A DNA stretch of 64,000 bases from Ignavibacteriales bacterium (lineage in GTDB: Bacteria > Bacteroidota > Ignavibacteria > Ignavibacteriales > Melioribacteraceae), in contig JAPLFG010000003.1 of NCBI GenBank assembly GCA_026390795.1, positions 620,001-684,000 of the forward strand. The letters run 5' to 3'. The position numbers and the translations under genes are program-made. Positions 26,150-36,209 of this stretch are shown piece by piece. Under the pieces are notes generated by a model. The model ran no database searches. It was not told the DNA's origin and was given only the letters and a program-made list of their open reading frames with translations. The first letter of the stretch is position 1. Each line of letters begins with the position of its first letter.

Positions 26150-27829
26150 ATGAATTTAGATACACTCAAAAAGAAAGTTCAGGAAGCTTACAATAATTGG
26201 GATAATAATATTTATCAGAAAACGCTTTCTAAATTTCCCGAACGTAATAAAGAATTTACTTCTCAGTCATTTGTCCCCGTAAAATCGCTTTACACTCCTC
26301 TTGATAGTAATGAGGAAGATTATAATGGAAAGTTAGGATTTCCCGGTCAATTCCCATTTACCCGCGGTATCCAGCCAACAATGTTTCGAGGAAAATTTTG
26401 GACAATGAGGCAATACGCCGGATTCGGATCGGCAAAGGAATCGAATGAAAGATACCGTTATTTATTAGCCCAAGGACAGAGCGGTTTGTCGGTCGCGTTC
26501 GATCTTCCGACTCAAATTGGCTACGACAGCGACGATCCGATGGCGCTTGGTGAAGTCGGGAAAGTTGGAGTAGCAATCGACACACTTGCCGATATGGAAA
26601 TATTGTTCGATCAGATTCCGCTTGATAAAGTTTCAACATCAATGACTATCAACGCTCCGGCTTCTGTTTTACTTGCGATGTATATCGCAGTTGCAGAAAA
26701 ACAAGGGGTCAGCAGAGATAAAATAAGCGGAACAATTCAAAACGATATTCTAAAAGAATATTTTGCTCGCGGTACTTATATTTTTCCGCCCAAACCTTCA
26801 ATGCGGCTCATAACAAATATATTTGAGTTTTGCGGAAATGAAGTTCCGAAGTGGAATACTATTTCTATTTCAGGTTATCACATTCGCGAAGCCGGTTCTA
26901 CCGCATCTCAGGAAATTGCCTTTACACTTGCTGATGGAATTGCATATGTAGAAGCCGCGATTAAAGCCGGGCTGGATGTTGATGAATTTGCCGGACAATT
27001 ATCATTTTTCTTCAACGCACACAACGATCTTTTAGAAGAAGTAGCAAAGTATAGAGCAGCCAGACGTTTGTGGGCTAAGATTATGAAAGAAAGATTCGGA
27101 GCCAAGAAAGATAAATCTCAGATGCTTCGCTTCCACACGCAAACAGCAGGTTCAACCTTAACCGCACAGCAAACTGATAACAACATCGTTAGAGTTACAA
27201 TTCAAGCATTGGCTGCGGTTCTTGGCGGAACTCAAAGTTTACACACAAATTCCCGAGATGAAGCGCTCGCCCTCCCAACTCAAGATTCGGTGAAGATCGC
27301 ACTTCGTACTCAGCAAATTATTGCCCACGAGAGCGGAGTTGCCAATACTATTGATCCGCTGGCTGGTTCTTATTACGTTGAATCTCTAACAGATCAGATT
27401 GAAAAAGATGCGGAAGAATATATCCGGAAGATTGATGCAATTGGCGGAATGATAACCGCGATTGAGGAAGGATATGTTCAAACCGAAATACAAAAAGCCG
27501 CATATCAATTTCATAAAGAATTGGAACGAAATGAAAGAATTGTTGTTGGTGTAAATAAATTTGTTGATGAGAATGACAATCCCGGTGAACTGCTCAGGCT
27601 GAATGAACAGATTCAAAAGAATCAAATTGAATTTCTGAATAATGTACGTGCTAAAAGAAATAAAACAGAAGTCGAGCAAAAACTTGTTGCACTTAAAGAA
27701 GCAGCTAGTTCCGATACAAATCTTATTCCGTTCATTATTGATGCTGTAAAATCTTATGCAAGCATTGGAGAAATTTGTAATACGATGCGCCAAGTTTTTG
27801 GCGAATATAAAGAACGGGTGATAATCTAA
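26150..27829 (+). CDS. Methylmalonyl-CoA mutase, catalytic subunit without B12 domain
   Basis: This subunit converts methylmalonyl-CoA and succinyl-CoA into each other using adenosylcobalamin. The 559-residue protein is the barrel part only: [40 protein letters not shown], then [33 protein letters not shown] and [16 protein letters not shown]. The Tyr in RQYAGF is the residue expected for methylmalonyl-CoA; the related 2-hydroxyisobutyryl-CoA mutase has Ile there. The C-terminal cobalamin-binding domain (DxHxxG motif) is absent, so a separate small subunit, not in this window, must supply it, as in archaeal-type enzymes. The epimerase gene follows after 37 bases. The ribosome site is weak. 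The 256 bases between the tRNA and this gene show no B12 riboswitch that I can recognise. Confidence 0.92.
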   Translation: MNLDTLKKKVQEAYNNWDNNIYQKTLSKFPERNKEFTSQSFVPVKSLYTPLDSNEEDYNGKLGFPGQFPFTRGIQPTMFRGKFWTMRQYAGFGSAKESNERYRYLLAQGQSGLSVAFDLPTQIGYDSDDPMALGEVGKVGVAIDTLADMEILFDQIPLDKVSTSMTINAPASVLLAMYIAVAEKQGVSRDKISGTIQNDILKEYFARGTYIFPPKPSMRLITNIFEFCGNEVPKWNTISISGYHIREAGSTASQEIAFTLADGIAYVEAAIKAGLDVDEFAGQLSFFFNAHNDLLEEVAKYRAARRLWAKIMKERFGAKKDKSQMLRFHTQTAGSTLTAQQTDNNIVRVTIQALAAVLGGTQSLHTNSRDEALALPTQDSVKIALRTQQIIAHESGVANTIDPLAGSYYVESLTDQIEKDAEEYIRKIDAIGGMITAIEEGYVQTEIQKAAYQFHKELERNERIVVGVNKFVDENDNPGELLRLNEQIQKNQIEFLNNVRAKRNKTEVEQKLVALKEAASSDTNLIPFIIDAVKSYASIGEICNTMRQVFGEYKERVII

Positions 27830-27866
27830 TTCTTGAAGTAACATTATTCATTCTTTCGAGGGCAAA

Positions 27867-28277
27867 ATGGAAATTACACATATAGAACACATTGGTATTG
27901 CGGTAAAGAATATGGAAGAAGCTATAAAGTATTACGAGGAAGTTCTAGGTTTAAAATGTTATTTAGTGGAAGAAGTAAGATCCCAGAAAACTAAAACAGC
28001 TTTTTTTATGGTGGGACAAACTAAGATCGAACTGCTAGAATCAACAGATCCACTTGGACCGATTGGAAGATTTATAGAAGCCAAAGGAGAAGGGATACAT
28101 CATATTGCTTTTGCAGTAAATAATCTGCAAGACTCTCTTAATGAAGTTGCTGCCAAAGGGATTCAATTGATTGATACCGAACCTAAAAAAGGCGGCGACA
28201 ATATGAATATCGCTTTCCTTCATCCAAAATCAACAAGAGGAGTTTTAACAGAACTCTGCGAAAAGATTGAAAAATAA
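27867..28277 (+). CDS. mce: Methylmalonyl-CoA epimerase
   Basis: Interconverts the (R)- and (S)-methylmalonyl-CoA forms, feeding the mutase encoded upstream. The 136-residue protein has the two-module glyoxalase/VOC fold with metal ligands visible in THIEHIGIAVKN (first His), KIELLESTDP, EGIHHIAFAVNN (His) and TELCEK (Glu). Length and motifs match the bacterial family throughout. The ribosome site GAGGG lies before the ATG, 37 bases after the mutase stop, so the pair is one operon. Together the two enzymes join propionyl-CoA from odd-chain fatty acids or amino acids to succinyl-CoA, or run in reverse in propionate formation. The adjacent gene on the right is convergent. Confidence 0.94.
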   Translation: MEITHIEHIGIAVKNMEEAIKYYEEVLGLKCYLVEEVRSQKTKTAFFMVGQTKIELLESTDPLGPIGRFIEAKGEGIHHIAFAVNNLQDSLNEVAAKGIQLIDTEPKKGGDNMNIAFLHPKSTRGVLTELCEKIEK

Positions 28278-28324
28278 TTCTGTTTCCACTTCTCTTTTTC
28301 ACTTTCCTTTATGTAAGAAAGCAT

Positions 28325-29593
28325 CTATTGTTTTAATTCAAATCCTTCCGACCGGGCAATATATGCCGCGCATGTTATATCTCCGGTAACATTTAATACT
28401 GTTCTGCACATATCTAATAGACGGTCAGCACCAAGAATAATCGCAATTCCTTCTACCGGAACATTCACCATCGCAAGCACAATTACAAGAAGTGGTATCG
28501 AACCGGAAGGAACACCGGCAGAACCGACTGCAGTTAACACACTCATTAGAACAACAATAATTTGAACTCCCAGGGATAAATGCACGCCAAAAACCTGTGC
28601 AAGAAAAAGAACCGTTACTCCCTCGAAGAGAGCTGTACCATTCATATTCATTGTTGCGCCGAGCGGTAAAACGAATCCGGTGATCTGAGAAGGGATACCA
28701 AGATTATCTTGGGCTACCGAGATTGTGGTTGGTAATGTTGCGTTGCTAGAACTGGTTGAGAATGCGGTAAGCATAACCGTTTCTATTTTACGGAAAAATT
28801 TCAGCGGGCTATATCTGGCAAATATTTTTAAAAGTATTGGAAAAACACCGAATTGATGCAGCGCTAATCCCAGTAATACTGTAACAATATACATGCTGAG
28901 CGCAACCAGCAAATCAAAACCAAAACGTGAAGTAACGCTGAAGATTAATGCTGTTACTCCGAATGGCGCAAGTTTCATTGCTATATTTATTACAACTACC
29001 GTAACATCATTAATTCCTTCCAATAATTTAATCAATGGCGCTGCACGTTCTTTGCTAATTATTGTGAGAGCAATTCCAACTATCAAAGAGATAAAAATCA
29101 GAGCCAACATATCTGGATTCGGTTTTGCGACAGCGGTAAACGGATTACGCGGGACAATATTTACAAATGTCTGAATTCCAAATTCAGTTTTCTCTGTAGC
29201 TTCTTTAATTTCCGCCGCCTGTCCTTTATAAGAGGCTAACAATTGAGTTTTAGTTTCCTCGGGCAGATAGTCTCCGGGACGAATAATATTGACCAAGACT
29301 AAACCAATAGTTGCAGCAAGAGTTGTAACAAGTAGAAAATAACTAATTGTTCTAAATCCAATTCGTCCGAGTTTTTTTAGGTCTCCTATCTGTGCTACTC
29401 CTAATGAAAGACTAGCAAAGACTAAAGGGATAACCATCATGATAAGGAGGTTTAAGAATATTTTCCCAAGCGGATCACTAAGGTATCTTTGCACAAATAT
29501 TAAAGCAGGTGCTTCGGGAAACAGTATGTTACATGCTACGCCAGCCACTGCACCAAAAACCAAACCAATAAAAATTTTAGTATGCCGCTTCAT
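28325..29593 (-). CDS. Dicarboxylate/amino acid:cation symporter (DAACS, GltP/DctA-like)
   Basis: An inner-membrane symporter for glutamate/aspartate or C4-dicarboxylates. It has eight membrane segments and two re-entrant loops. Family signatures are the serine-rich hairpin TAFSTSSSNATLPTT and the substrate/cation motif GATMNMNGTALFEG, then VPSGSIPLLVIVLA and a final region with ADRLLDMCRTVLNVTGD, where the Arg/Asp pattern helps set the substrate. I cannot decide between amino acids and dicarboxylates. The start is the ATG ending at 29593, eight bases after GAGGA, giving 422 residues. An in-frame TTG five codons upstream overlaps that site and is rejected. It is convergent with the mutase/epimerase operon. 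Confidence 0.92.
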   Translation of the reverse strand: MKRHTKIFIGLVFGAVAGVACNILFPEAPALIFVQRYLSDPLGKIFLNLLIMMVIPLVFASLSLGVAQIGDLKKLGRIGFRTISYFLLVTTLAATIGLVLVNIIRPGDYLPEETKTQLLASYKGQAAEIKEATEKTEFGIQTFVNIVPRNPFTAVAKPNPDMLALIFISLIVGIALTIISKERAAPLIKLLEGINDVTVVVINIAMKLAPFGVTALIFSVTSRFGFDLLVALSMYIVTVLLGLALHQFGVFPILLKIFARYSPLKFFRKIETVMLTAFSTSSSNATLPTTISVAQDNLGIPSQITGFVLPLGATMNMNGTALFEGVTVLFLAQVFGVHLSLGVQIIVVLMSVLTAVGSAGVPSGSIPLLVIVLAMVNVPVEGIAIILGADRLLDMCRTVLNVTGDITCAAYIARSEGFELKQ

Positions 29594-29700
29594 AGAAAAA
29601 ATCCTCAATATTAATATTACCGGGTGTCAATGATTTTTCAAAAAGTATACATTAATACGTTATACCTTCCGTATCTCTAATTACAATTATAAGGACAAAA

Positions 29701-29808
29701 ATGAGAAAAATGATGAATATTCTATTTTCTAATTTCTCCCAAACTTGTATCAGAATAAATCCCTTTCTCTTCACCAGATTGTTGAATATCTTTTACCGTA
29801 AAAACTAA
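29701..29808 (+). CDS. Possible leader or small ORF upstream of the M1 aminopeptidase
   Basis: A 35-codon frame beginning MRKMMNILFSNFSQ, with a good ribosome site (AAGGA, five bases before the ATG). It stops nine bases before the aminopeptidase ATG, which itself has only a weak GGA upstream. The short product is basic with a few hydrophobic residues and matches nothing that I know. It may be translated and help ribosomes reach the next gene, or be chance. Evidence is limited to the ribosome site and position. Confidence 0.25.
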   Translation: MRKMMNILFSNFSQTCIRINPFLFTRLLNIFYRKN

Positions 29809-29817
29809 TGGACTGAT

Positions 29818-31827
29818 ATGCAAAGATATTTTCTTGGGTTTATTCTTTTTTTAATTTCTTTCGCTTCTGTATTTCCCCAAGATGCTGCCGATTTTTGTTC
29901 TAAGGGAAAGATAAAAGCGTTTGCCCGGTTGAATAAAACATCTCACGTTTTATATCCCGGTGACAGCAACATAAATGTTACCTATTACAAATTGAATTTG
30001 ACAGTAACAACCAATCCAAATTTTTTAAATGGAATTATAACTGTTAAAGCCCGTCCGGCTAATTCTTCCATCAACTCATTCTATCTGGATTTGGTAAATG
30101 CGTTACATGTTTCATCTGTTAAATTAGACGGAATAAATTTGAATTTTTCTCAACCATCCGGCAGCAACCATCTTGTAATAAATCTTGATAAAACTTACGC
30201 ACTGGGTGAAGAATTCTCTGTGGACATCACCTATGGAGGTAGACCAACAAGCGGTTCCGGGTTTATAAGTCAAGCTTCATTTTCTTTTCGCGATAGCACA
30301 TCATCCTTTTATAAAACGGTAGTATCTTCATTGAGTGAGCCTTATGGCGCAAGAGATTGGTGGCCAAGTAAAGATACACCCGCCGATAAAGTTGATTCAT
30401 CAGACGTTTGGATAACAGCCGATAAATTTTTTGTCTCTGTTTCAAACGGATCATTGGAAGGAACTGTTGATAATTCCGATGGAACAAGAACTTATAAATG
30501 GAAAAATCATTATCCCATCGCAAATTATTTGATTTCGATTGCGATGACAAACTATCAAACAATTAATGATCAGTTTGAATACGAACCTGGAAAATTTCTT
30601 CCGGTGGTGCATTATTGCTATCCTGAAAGAATAGATAATACAAGAAGAAATGCCGTTGCAAAAACTATTGATATGCTAAAAATCTTTTCTCAAAAATTTG
30701 GACCTTATCCGTATTTAAAAGAGAAATACGGTCATGCGGAATTTGGCTGGGGCGGCGGAATGGAACACCAGACAATTACTTCAATGGGTAGCGGTGCTAT
30801 GAGTTACGAGACTTACATCGCTCACGAATTGGCTCATCAATGGTTCGGCGATAAAGTAACATGCAAAGATTGGCAGAACATTTGGCTGAATGAAGGATTC
30901 GCTACTTATTGCGAAAAGCTTTACTGGCTGTATGAATATGATCAACCGACTTTTAATTCTGTTGTAAACAACATGTTCGCTTCTGCTAAAACTGCGCAAG
31001 GAACAATATATGTTCAGAACATTAACGATGAAAGACAAATTTTTAATTCTGCCAGATCTTACAACAAAGGCGGTTCTGTTCTTCACATGCTGCGCGGAAT
31101 TGTAGGTGATGATAAATTTTTCCAAATCATGCGTGAGTATGCAAATGAACCCGGACTTGCATACAACGTTGCGACAACAGAAGATTTTCAACGGGTTGCT
31201 GAAAGAGTTTATGGTCAAAGTTTAGATTATTTTTTCAAGGAGTGGATTTACGGTGAGAATTACCCGAATTATTTTGCAGAATGGAGTTATAATTCCGATG
31301 TGAACGGTACATATAAGATTACTCTTAAGCTAACTCAAACAGCAAATTCGAATCCAAAATTTTTTACAATGCCAATTCAGATATTAATTACAACCACGCA
31401 CGGAACAAGCAGACAAACGTTAATCAATAATTCACAAATACAAACATTCGATCTAACTGTCGACGACAAACCAACTTCAATTCAGATTGATCCGGATAAT
31501 TGGATTTTAAAAAACATTTCCGGAATTGTTTCTTTAGAAAATGATGATCTACTGCCGGGCATCTATTCACTCAATCAAAATTATCCTAATCCGTTTAATT
31601 CCGAAACTCTCATTCGTTATAATCTGGCAACCGGCGGACATATTTCATTAACAGTGTATGACGAACTTGGAAGCCTAATAACTAAAATAGTTGACGAGAT
31701 AAAACCTAAGGGCTTGTATGAAGAAAAATTCGATGCAAAGAAATTCAATTTATCAAGCGGAACTTACTTTTATACTTTGCAAACTGATAGTTTCACTGAA
31801 ACGAAAAAAATGATTTTACTTAAATAA
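29818..31827 (+). CDS. M1-family zinc aminopeptidase with T9SS sorting domain
   Basis: A 669-residue secreted peptidase that cuts amino acids from peptide N-termini. After a signal peptide (MQRYFLGFILFLISFASVFP) comes an N-terminal beta domain, then the catalytic domain with GGMEHQTITSMGS and the zinc motif HELAHQWFGDK (His336, His340) with Glu359 in WLNEGFATY. The proton-donor Tyr lies further on, probably in RSYNKGGSVLHML. The last 80 or so residues form a type A sorting domain: LNQNYPNPFNSETLIRYNL, LTVYDELGSLITKIVDE, LSSGTYFYTLQTDSF and TKKMILLK. It is therefore exported by the type IX system and displayed or released. It lacks the long C-terminal helical domain of cytosolic PepN. Confidence 0.92.
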   Translation: MQRYFLGFILFLISFASVFPQDAADFCSKGKIKAFARLNKTSHVLYPGDSNINVTYYKLNLTVTTNPNFLNGIITVKARPANSSINSFYLDLVNALHVSSVKLDGINLNFSQPSGSNHLVINLDKTYALGEEFSVDITYGGRPTSGSGFISQASFSFRDSTSSFYKTVVSSLSEPYGARDWWPSKDTPADKVDSSDVWITADKFFVSVSNGSLEGTVDNSDGTRTYKWKNHYPIANYLISIAMTNYQTINDQFEYEPGKFLPVVHYCYPERIDNTRRNAVAKTIDMLKIFSQKFGPYPYLKEKYGHAEFGWGGGMEHQTITSMGSGAMSYETYIAHELAHQWFGDKVTCKDWQNIWLNEGFATYCEKLYWLYEYDQPTFNSVVNNMFASAKTAQGTIYVQNINDERQIFNSARSYNKGGSVLHMLRGIVGDDKFFQIMREYANEPGLAYNVATTEDFQRVAERVYGQSLDYFFKEWIYGENYPNYFAEWSYNSDVNGTYKITLKLTQTANSNPKFFTMPIQILITTTHGTSRQTLINNSQIQTFDLTVDDKPTSIQIDPDNWILKNISGIVSLENDDLLPGIYSLNQNYPNPFNSETLIRYNLATGGHISLTVYDELGSLITKIVDEIKPKGLYEEKFDAKKFNLSSGTYFYTLQTDSFTETKKMILLK

Positions 31828-31863
31828 TTTTGACCAAAAAGTATTGATGATATTTAAAGTGAA

Positions 31864-31931
31864 AGTCTTAGTAGCAAAATATCTTTGATTCATCTGCCAC
31901 TAAGACTCTAACCTGCCTGTCGGTAGACAGG
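31864..31931. repeat. Two hairpins between convergent genes
   Basis: First stem: AGTCTTAGTAGC (31864-31875) with GCCACTAAGACT (31896-31907), 11 of 12 pairs. Second stem: CCTGTC (31916-31921) with GACAGG (31926-31931). The CACTAAG-n-TCTAAC segment occurs twice, at 31898 and again at 31934, where it covers the end of the RND gene. No T-run follows either stem. They may act as two-way terminators or be part of a dispersed repeat. Confidence 0.55.
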
Positions 31932-31935
31932 ATCA

Positions 31936-34900
31936 CTAAGCTTCTAACAAACTCTGTCTTTTATTTCTTCTATTCTTAAAATAATTTTTTACTCTTTGGC
32001 CCGCATGTTCAAAATCGATATATAGAACTGGAATTACTACTAGCGTAAGTACAGTTGTCGCAGTTAATCCACCGATTACAGCTCTTGCAAGCGGAGACCA
32101 AGTTTCAGAACCCGATCCCATTTCAATTGCAAGCGGAACCATACCGAGAATTGTAGTTAATGCCGTCATTAATACCGGTCTCATTCTTGCCTTACCGCTG
32201 AATTCAACAGCTTCGTATAATTCCATTCCTTTATGTCTTTGTTGATTAATATAATCAACCAGAACAATTCCATTATTTACTGCAATTCCCACAAGCATAA
32301 CTATTCCGACAAGAGCCATTACTCCCAACTTGGTTCCGGTTATTGCAAGAAAGATGAATACACCGATTATTGAAAGAGGAACCGTGAACATTATTATCAA
32401 CGGATCTACAAAAGATTCGAACTGTGAAGCCATTATCATGTAAACCAATAATACTGCGGCAATGAATGCTAATCCTAAATAAAAGAATGCTTCCTGTTGA
32501 TCTTCCGCGGTTCCGCCGAGTATGATCTGATAATCAGAGGGAACCGGCGTATCGGCTATAATTTTTTTTATTTCAATTACAGCGGCGGAAAGATCGATGC
32601 CTGATAATCCGCATCCGACTGACACAAACCTATTTTGATTTTCTCTATAAATTGTCGGACTCGATTGTTCCTCGACAATGGCGGCTACGTCTTTTAATTT
32701 TATTCTGCCGCCCGTTGGTATTGCAAGCTCTATCTGTTCCAGAGATTCTTTTTTGTTTCTGTACTCTTTAGCAAACTGAACATATATGTTATACTCATCA
32801 CTCTTTTCACGGAATTGAGAAGCGACTTTTCCTTGAATAGCCGTTGAAATATTCCCCGCGACCTGAAGTGTGGATAAATTATAATGGTTTAATAAATCCT
32901 TGTTGAGATGAACTTGCAACTCCGGAGTTTCTTCTTTTGTGTTCAAAGAAATGTCAACCAACCCTTTCACTTTTTCCATTTTGGATTTCAATTCATTCGC
33001 AATTACTTTTGCGCCGGCTACATCAAATCCAAGAACTTTTACTTCAATGTCTTTTTCGGTTGTGAATGCTGCATTCTCCATAAATGTATATGTAACGCCC
33101 GGCATCTGATCAAATTTTTTTCTCAATCTATCCTGTATTTCAAATTGCGATGTTTTTCTTTTTTCCTTTGGAGTCAATTTTAGAAAAAGCTCGATAGTGC
33201 TTGCGGTTGTACCAAATGCCGCAATACCTTCTCTTTCACCATAAAATATTGACAGAGATTCAACTTCCTCTTTATTAACTACTTCCTTCACAATATCTTC
33301 AATTTTATACGCATAAATTCTTGTTTGTTCAATAGGAGTACCCGAAGGTGATTCCATCATAACATCTATTATTCCTTGATCGGATTTAGGCAGAAACTCA
33401 CCGCCAAGCAACGCCGCTAATCCGCATGATAGAATGAATAGAACGGTAACAGAAATTAAAATTGTTTTTCTATGATAGATTGACCAGTGCAAAATTCGGC
33501 TATACCAATTCGTAAATCTAATTAGCCAGTCACCCATTTTATCTTTAATCCTTGTAAAGCGGTTCTCTTTCTTTTTTGTTTCGAGCTTTAGAATTCTTGT
33601 TGCCATCATCGGCACGATTGTAACCGCAACAATTAACGATACAATCAAACTGTACGAAATTGTAAGTACCATATCTTTAAATAACTGTCCGGTGATGTTT
33701 GGTACGAATAAAACCGGTACGAATACGGATATGGTCGTTAATGTTGATGCGGTAATTGCCATTCCTACTTCTGTTGTTCCGACATCGGCAGATTCTATTA
33801 GATTTTTTTCCATCTCTTGATGACGGTAAATATTTTCGAGCACAACTATAGAGTTATCAACCAACATACCGATCGCAAGCGCAAGACCGGCCATGGAGAT
33901 TATATTCAAAGTAATATTCGCCGCATACATTACTGCAAAAGTTGCTATTACAGAAAGAGGAATTGAGATTCCCATTATTATGCTTCCGCGTATATTTCTT
34001 AAAAAGAAATAGATTACAACAAACGATAAGACGAATGCAATTATTGCGGAATTCTTCAAGTTGTTTACGGACTGCATAATGAATTCCGACTGGTCCCACA
34101 TTTGGCTCAACTTTGTACCCTGTGGTAAACCTGCAATAATATCGGGAAGAGCTTTTTTAATATTTCTGCTGGTCAGAACAGTATTGGCATCTGATTGTTT
34201 CATCACGAACAACATAACACCTTCGCCGTAATCTGCCCTGACCTCATTTGTATTTTCTTTGTATCCATCTTCTACATTTGCAACATCACTGATGTAAACC
34301 GGCACACCGTTTTTATATGTTATGATTGATTTCTTAATCTGATCTAACGATAAATATTCACTGAGCACACGCAAGTTATAGTTCTTGCCTTTAGTTTGAA
34401 TTGTCCCGGCGGGCTGCAAACCGCTCCCCTGTTGAATTGTTAACAAAACATCATTGGGAGATAAATCGTACGATGCTAGTAAAACGGGATTAATACTAAC
34501 ATTTATTTGTCTTTGCTGACCGCCCATAGTTTGAACTGAAGCCACACCGTCAACTCTTTCAAGCAATGGTTCAATTTTTTCTTCGGCTAATCTTCTTATT
34601 TCTGCAGGCCCGAGATACGGAGAACTTATGCTGAAATAACCTATCGGCATCATCGATGGATCGAAGACAAAGACAACCGGTTCGGTTGCATCGGTTGGTA
34701 AAAAATCTCGTATATAATCTAAATTTTTTCTGATATCGTTTTCTGCAATGTCCATATCGGTTCCATATTTGAACTCAAGCATTACAACAGAGGAACCTTT
34801 GAAAGATTGTGAACTAACTTTTGCAATATTTTTTACAGATGAAACAGTTTCTTCGACTGGTTTGGTTATCAAGTTTTCAATGTCTTCAGGTCCTACACCC

Positions 34901-35055
34901 GTGTAACTTGTAATTACACCAGCAAACGGAAAAGTTATATCCGGGAAGAAATCAATTTTTAATTGCGAAAAGGAGAAGAAACTAAATAAAATTACAACTG
35001 CATAAATCATTACGAGTGTAATCTGCCTTTTAATAGAAAATTTTGTTAGTAGCAT
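31936..35055 (-). CDS. RND efflux pump, inner-membrane transporter (HAE1/AcrB-like)
   Basis: A 1039-residue proton-driven pump with twelve membrane segments and two large periplasmic loops. The N-terminus (LLTKFSIKRQITLVMIYAVV) is typical. The proton-relay motif of segment 4 reads GMLVDNSIVVLENIYRH, and segment 6/7 regions and the AVNNGIVLVDYINQ segment of TM10 are also present. The second acidic residue of the classical DD pair in segment 4 is Asn here, which is common in this subgroup. It works with the membrane-fusion protein and TolC-like channel encoded just upstream (12 and 35 bases apart). Substrates are unknown. The last codons overlap a repeated sequence that may have altered the C-terminus slightly. 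Confidence 0.94.
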   Translation of the reverse strand: MLLTKFSIKRQITLVMIYAVVILFSFFSFSQLKIDFFPDITFPFAGVITSYTGVGPEDIENLITKPVEETVSSVKNIAKVSSQSFKGSSVVMLEFKYGTDMDIAENDIRKNLDYIRDFLPTDATEPVVFVFDPSMMPIGYFSISSPYLGPAEIRRLAEEKIEPLLERVDGVASVQTMGGQQRQINVSINPVLLASYDLSPNDVLLTIQQGSGLQPAGTIQTKGKNYNLRVLSEYLSLDQIKKSIITYKNGVPVYISDVANVEDGYKENTNEVRADYGEGVMLFVMKQSDANTVLTSRNIKKALPDIIAGLPQGTKLSQMWDQSEFIMQSVNNLKNSAIIAFVLSFVVIYFFLRNIRGSIIMGISIPLSVIATFAVMYAANITLNIISMAGLALAIGMLVDNSIVVLENIYRHQEMEKNLIESADVGTTEVGMAITASTLTTISVFVPVLFVPNITGQLFKDMVLTISYSLIVSLIVAVTIVPMMATRILKLETKKKENRFTRIKDKMGDWLIRFTNWYSRILHWSIYHRKTILISVTVLFILSCGLAALLGGEFLPKSDQGIIDVMMESPSGTPIEQTRIYAYKIEDIVKEVVNKEEVESLSIFYGEREGIAAFGTTASTIELFLKLTPKEKRKTSQFEIQDRLRKKFDQMPGVTYTFMENAAFTTEKDIEVKVLGFDVAGAKVIANELKSKMEKVKGLVDISLNTKEETPELQVHLNKDLLNHYNLSTLQVAGNISTAIQGKVASQFREKSDEYNIYVQFAKEYRNKKESLEQIELAIPTGGRIKLKDVAAIVEEQSSPTIYRENQNRFVSVGCGLSGIDLSAAVIEIKKIIADTPVPSDYQIILGGTAEDQQEAFFYLGLAFIAAVLLVYMIMASQFESFVDPLIIMFTVPLSIIGVFIFLAITGTKLGVMALVGIVMLVGIAVNNGIVLVDYINQQRHKGMELYEAVEFSGKARMRPVLMTALTTILGMVPLAIEMGSGSETWSPLARAVIGGLTATTVLTLVVIPVLYIDFEHAGQRVKNYFKNRRNKRQSLLEA

Positions 35056-35067
35056 ATTTTCATTCCC

Positions 35068-36174
35068 TTATTCAATTACATTAACAGTCTGACCTTCCTT
35101 GACAATATTCTGCCCAACAATTATTACCGAGTCGCCAATATTAAGTCCGTTCATTATCTCTATTTGTCCGTTATTTGCAATTCCCGTTTTTACTTCTTTC
35201 ATCTTTGCTTTGTTTTTCTCAATTATAAACAAATAGTATTTTTTAAATGTGTTTTGCAAACCTGTTTCTCTATCAATTTTGATTTCAGTCTGGGGGATTA
35301 AAGAAACTTCAGGGACAACTAAACTATTAGCAATATTTTTCGTCTCAATTAAAAATTCACCGAACATACCGGATTTTATTCTACTGTCTTTTGAGAGAAT
35401 CTCAATTTCAACTTCCATTGATTTTGACGTCTGATCGATTGAAGTATTTATTTTATCTACTCTGCCGTCAAATTCCACACCTGGAATTGTAGGAAATTTA
35501 ACACTAACTCTTTGACCGGCTTTAACATTATGAACATCCTCACCAGTCAAGTAAATTTTCGACTTCATCTTTGAAGGTGAAATTACCTGAACAACCGGTT
35601 GACCAATATTAATACTCTGATTGTTTTCGACATATAACGCTGCAACTACGCCGTTAAAAGGAGCTTTTACAAAACTATTTTCGTACAACTCTTTAGCCTG
35701 TTCATACATAGATTTTGCTTGCTCTAATGAATGATCGGTAGCTTCCTTGGCGGTTTTTGCCTGGTCGTACTGCTGTGGGCTAATTGCTTTTTGAGAATGA
35801 AGTTGATTCATTCGTTCAAAATCTAATGCAGACAATTTTGCCTGTGCTTCCGCAGTTTTTAATGCTGCGCTTGCAATATCCAATCCTTGCCTAAGGATTT
35901 CATTTTTTTGTTCAACAAGAATTTGATTTTGCTTAACAGCCTGTCCCGGTGTTACATTAATTTTCTTAACATGTTCGGCAACTTTGCTGTAAACAATTAC
36001 ATCTTCATCGCTCTTCACTGAACCGGTCGACCTTATGTACTTTGAAATCGATTCCGATTTAACTTTATAAATTTTTACCGGTACAGTTTTTTCAACATTC
36101 TCTTCTTTTTGTTCCGAACACCCGATCAAGACTAATACAATCAAAGAAATTATTAAAAATATTTTGTTCTTCAT
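35068..36174 (-). CDS. RND efflux membrane-fusion (periplasmic adaptor) lipoprotein
   Basis: A 368-residue adaptor linking the RND pump to the outer-membrane channel. The N-terminus is a lipoprotein signal (MKNKIFLIISLIVLVLIGC, Cys19). Then come a lipoyl-like barrel half, a long alpha-hairpin (about 85-165, rich in Ala, Gln, Lys and Glu, with NQLHSQKAISPQQYDQAKTA), the second lipoyl half (FVKAPFNGVVAALYVENNQ), a beta-barrel and a membrane-proximal domain. The start is the ATG ending at 36174, preceded by GGGAGG. An in-frame TTG eight codons upstream would place that site inside the gene. It lies 35 bases after the TolC-like gene and 12 bases before the pump gene. Confidence 0.93.
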   Translation of the reverse strand: MKNKIFLIISLIVLVLIGCSEQKEENVEKTVPVKIYKVKSESISKYIRSTGSVKSDEDVIVYSKVAEHVKKINVTPGQAVKQNQILVEQKNEILRQGLDIASAALKTAEAQAKLSALDFERMNQLHSQKAISPQQYDQAKTAKEATDHSLEQAKSMYEQAKELYENSFVKAPFNGVVAALYVENNQSINIGQPVVQVISPSKMKSKIYLTGEDVHNVKAGQRVSVKFPTIPGVEFDGRVDKINTSIDQTSKSMEVEIEILSKDSRIKSGMFGEFLIETKNIANSLVVPEVSLIPQTEIKIDRETGLQNTFKKYYLFIIEKNKAKMKEVKTGIANNGQIEIMNGLNIGDSVIIVGQNIVKEGQTVNVIE

Positions 36175-36209
36175 TTTATCCTCCCGCAGAGCGGTCAATT
36201 TTGAAAAAA

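Noticed and set aside
26150-27829. 2-hydroxyisobutyryl-CoA mutase (HcmA) in place of methylmalonyl-CoA mutase
   Set aside because: The specificity residue in RQYAGF is Tyr, as in methylmalonyl-CoA mutase, and an epimerase gene follows.
31916-31931. The CCTGTC/GACAGG hairpin as a firm terminator
   Set aside because: It has no T-run on either strand, so it is listed only as part of a repeat region.
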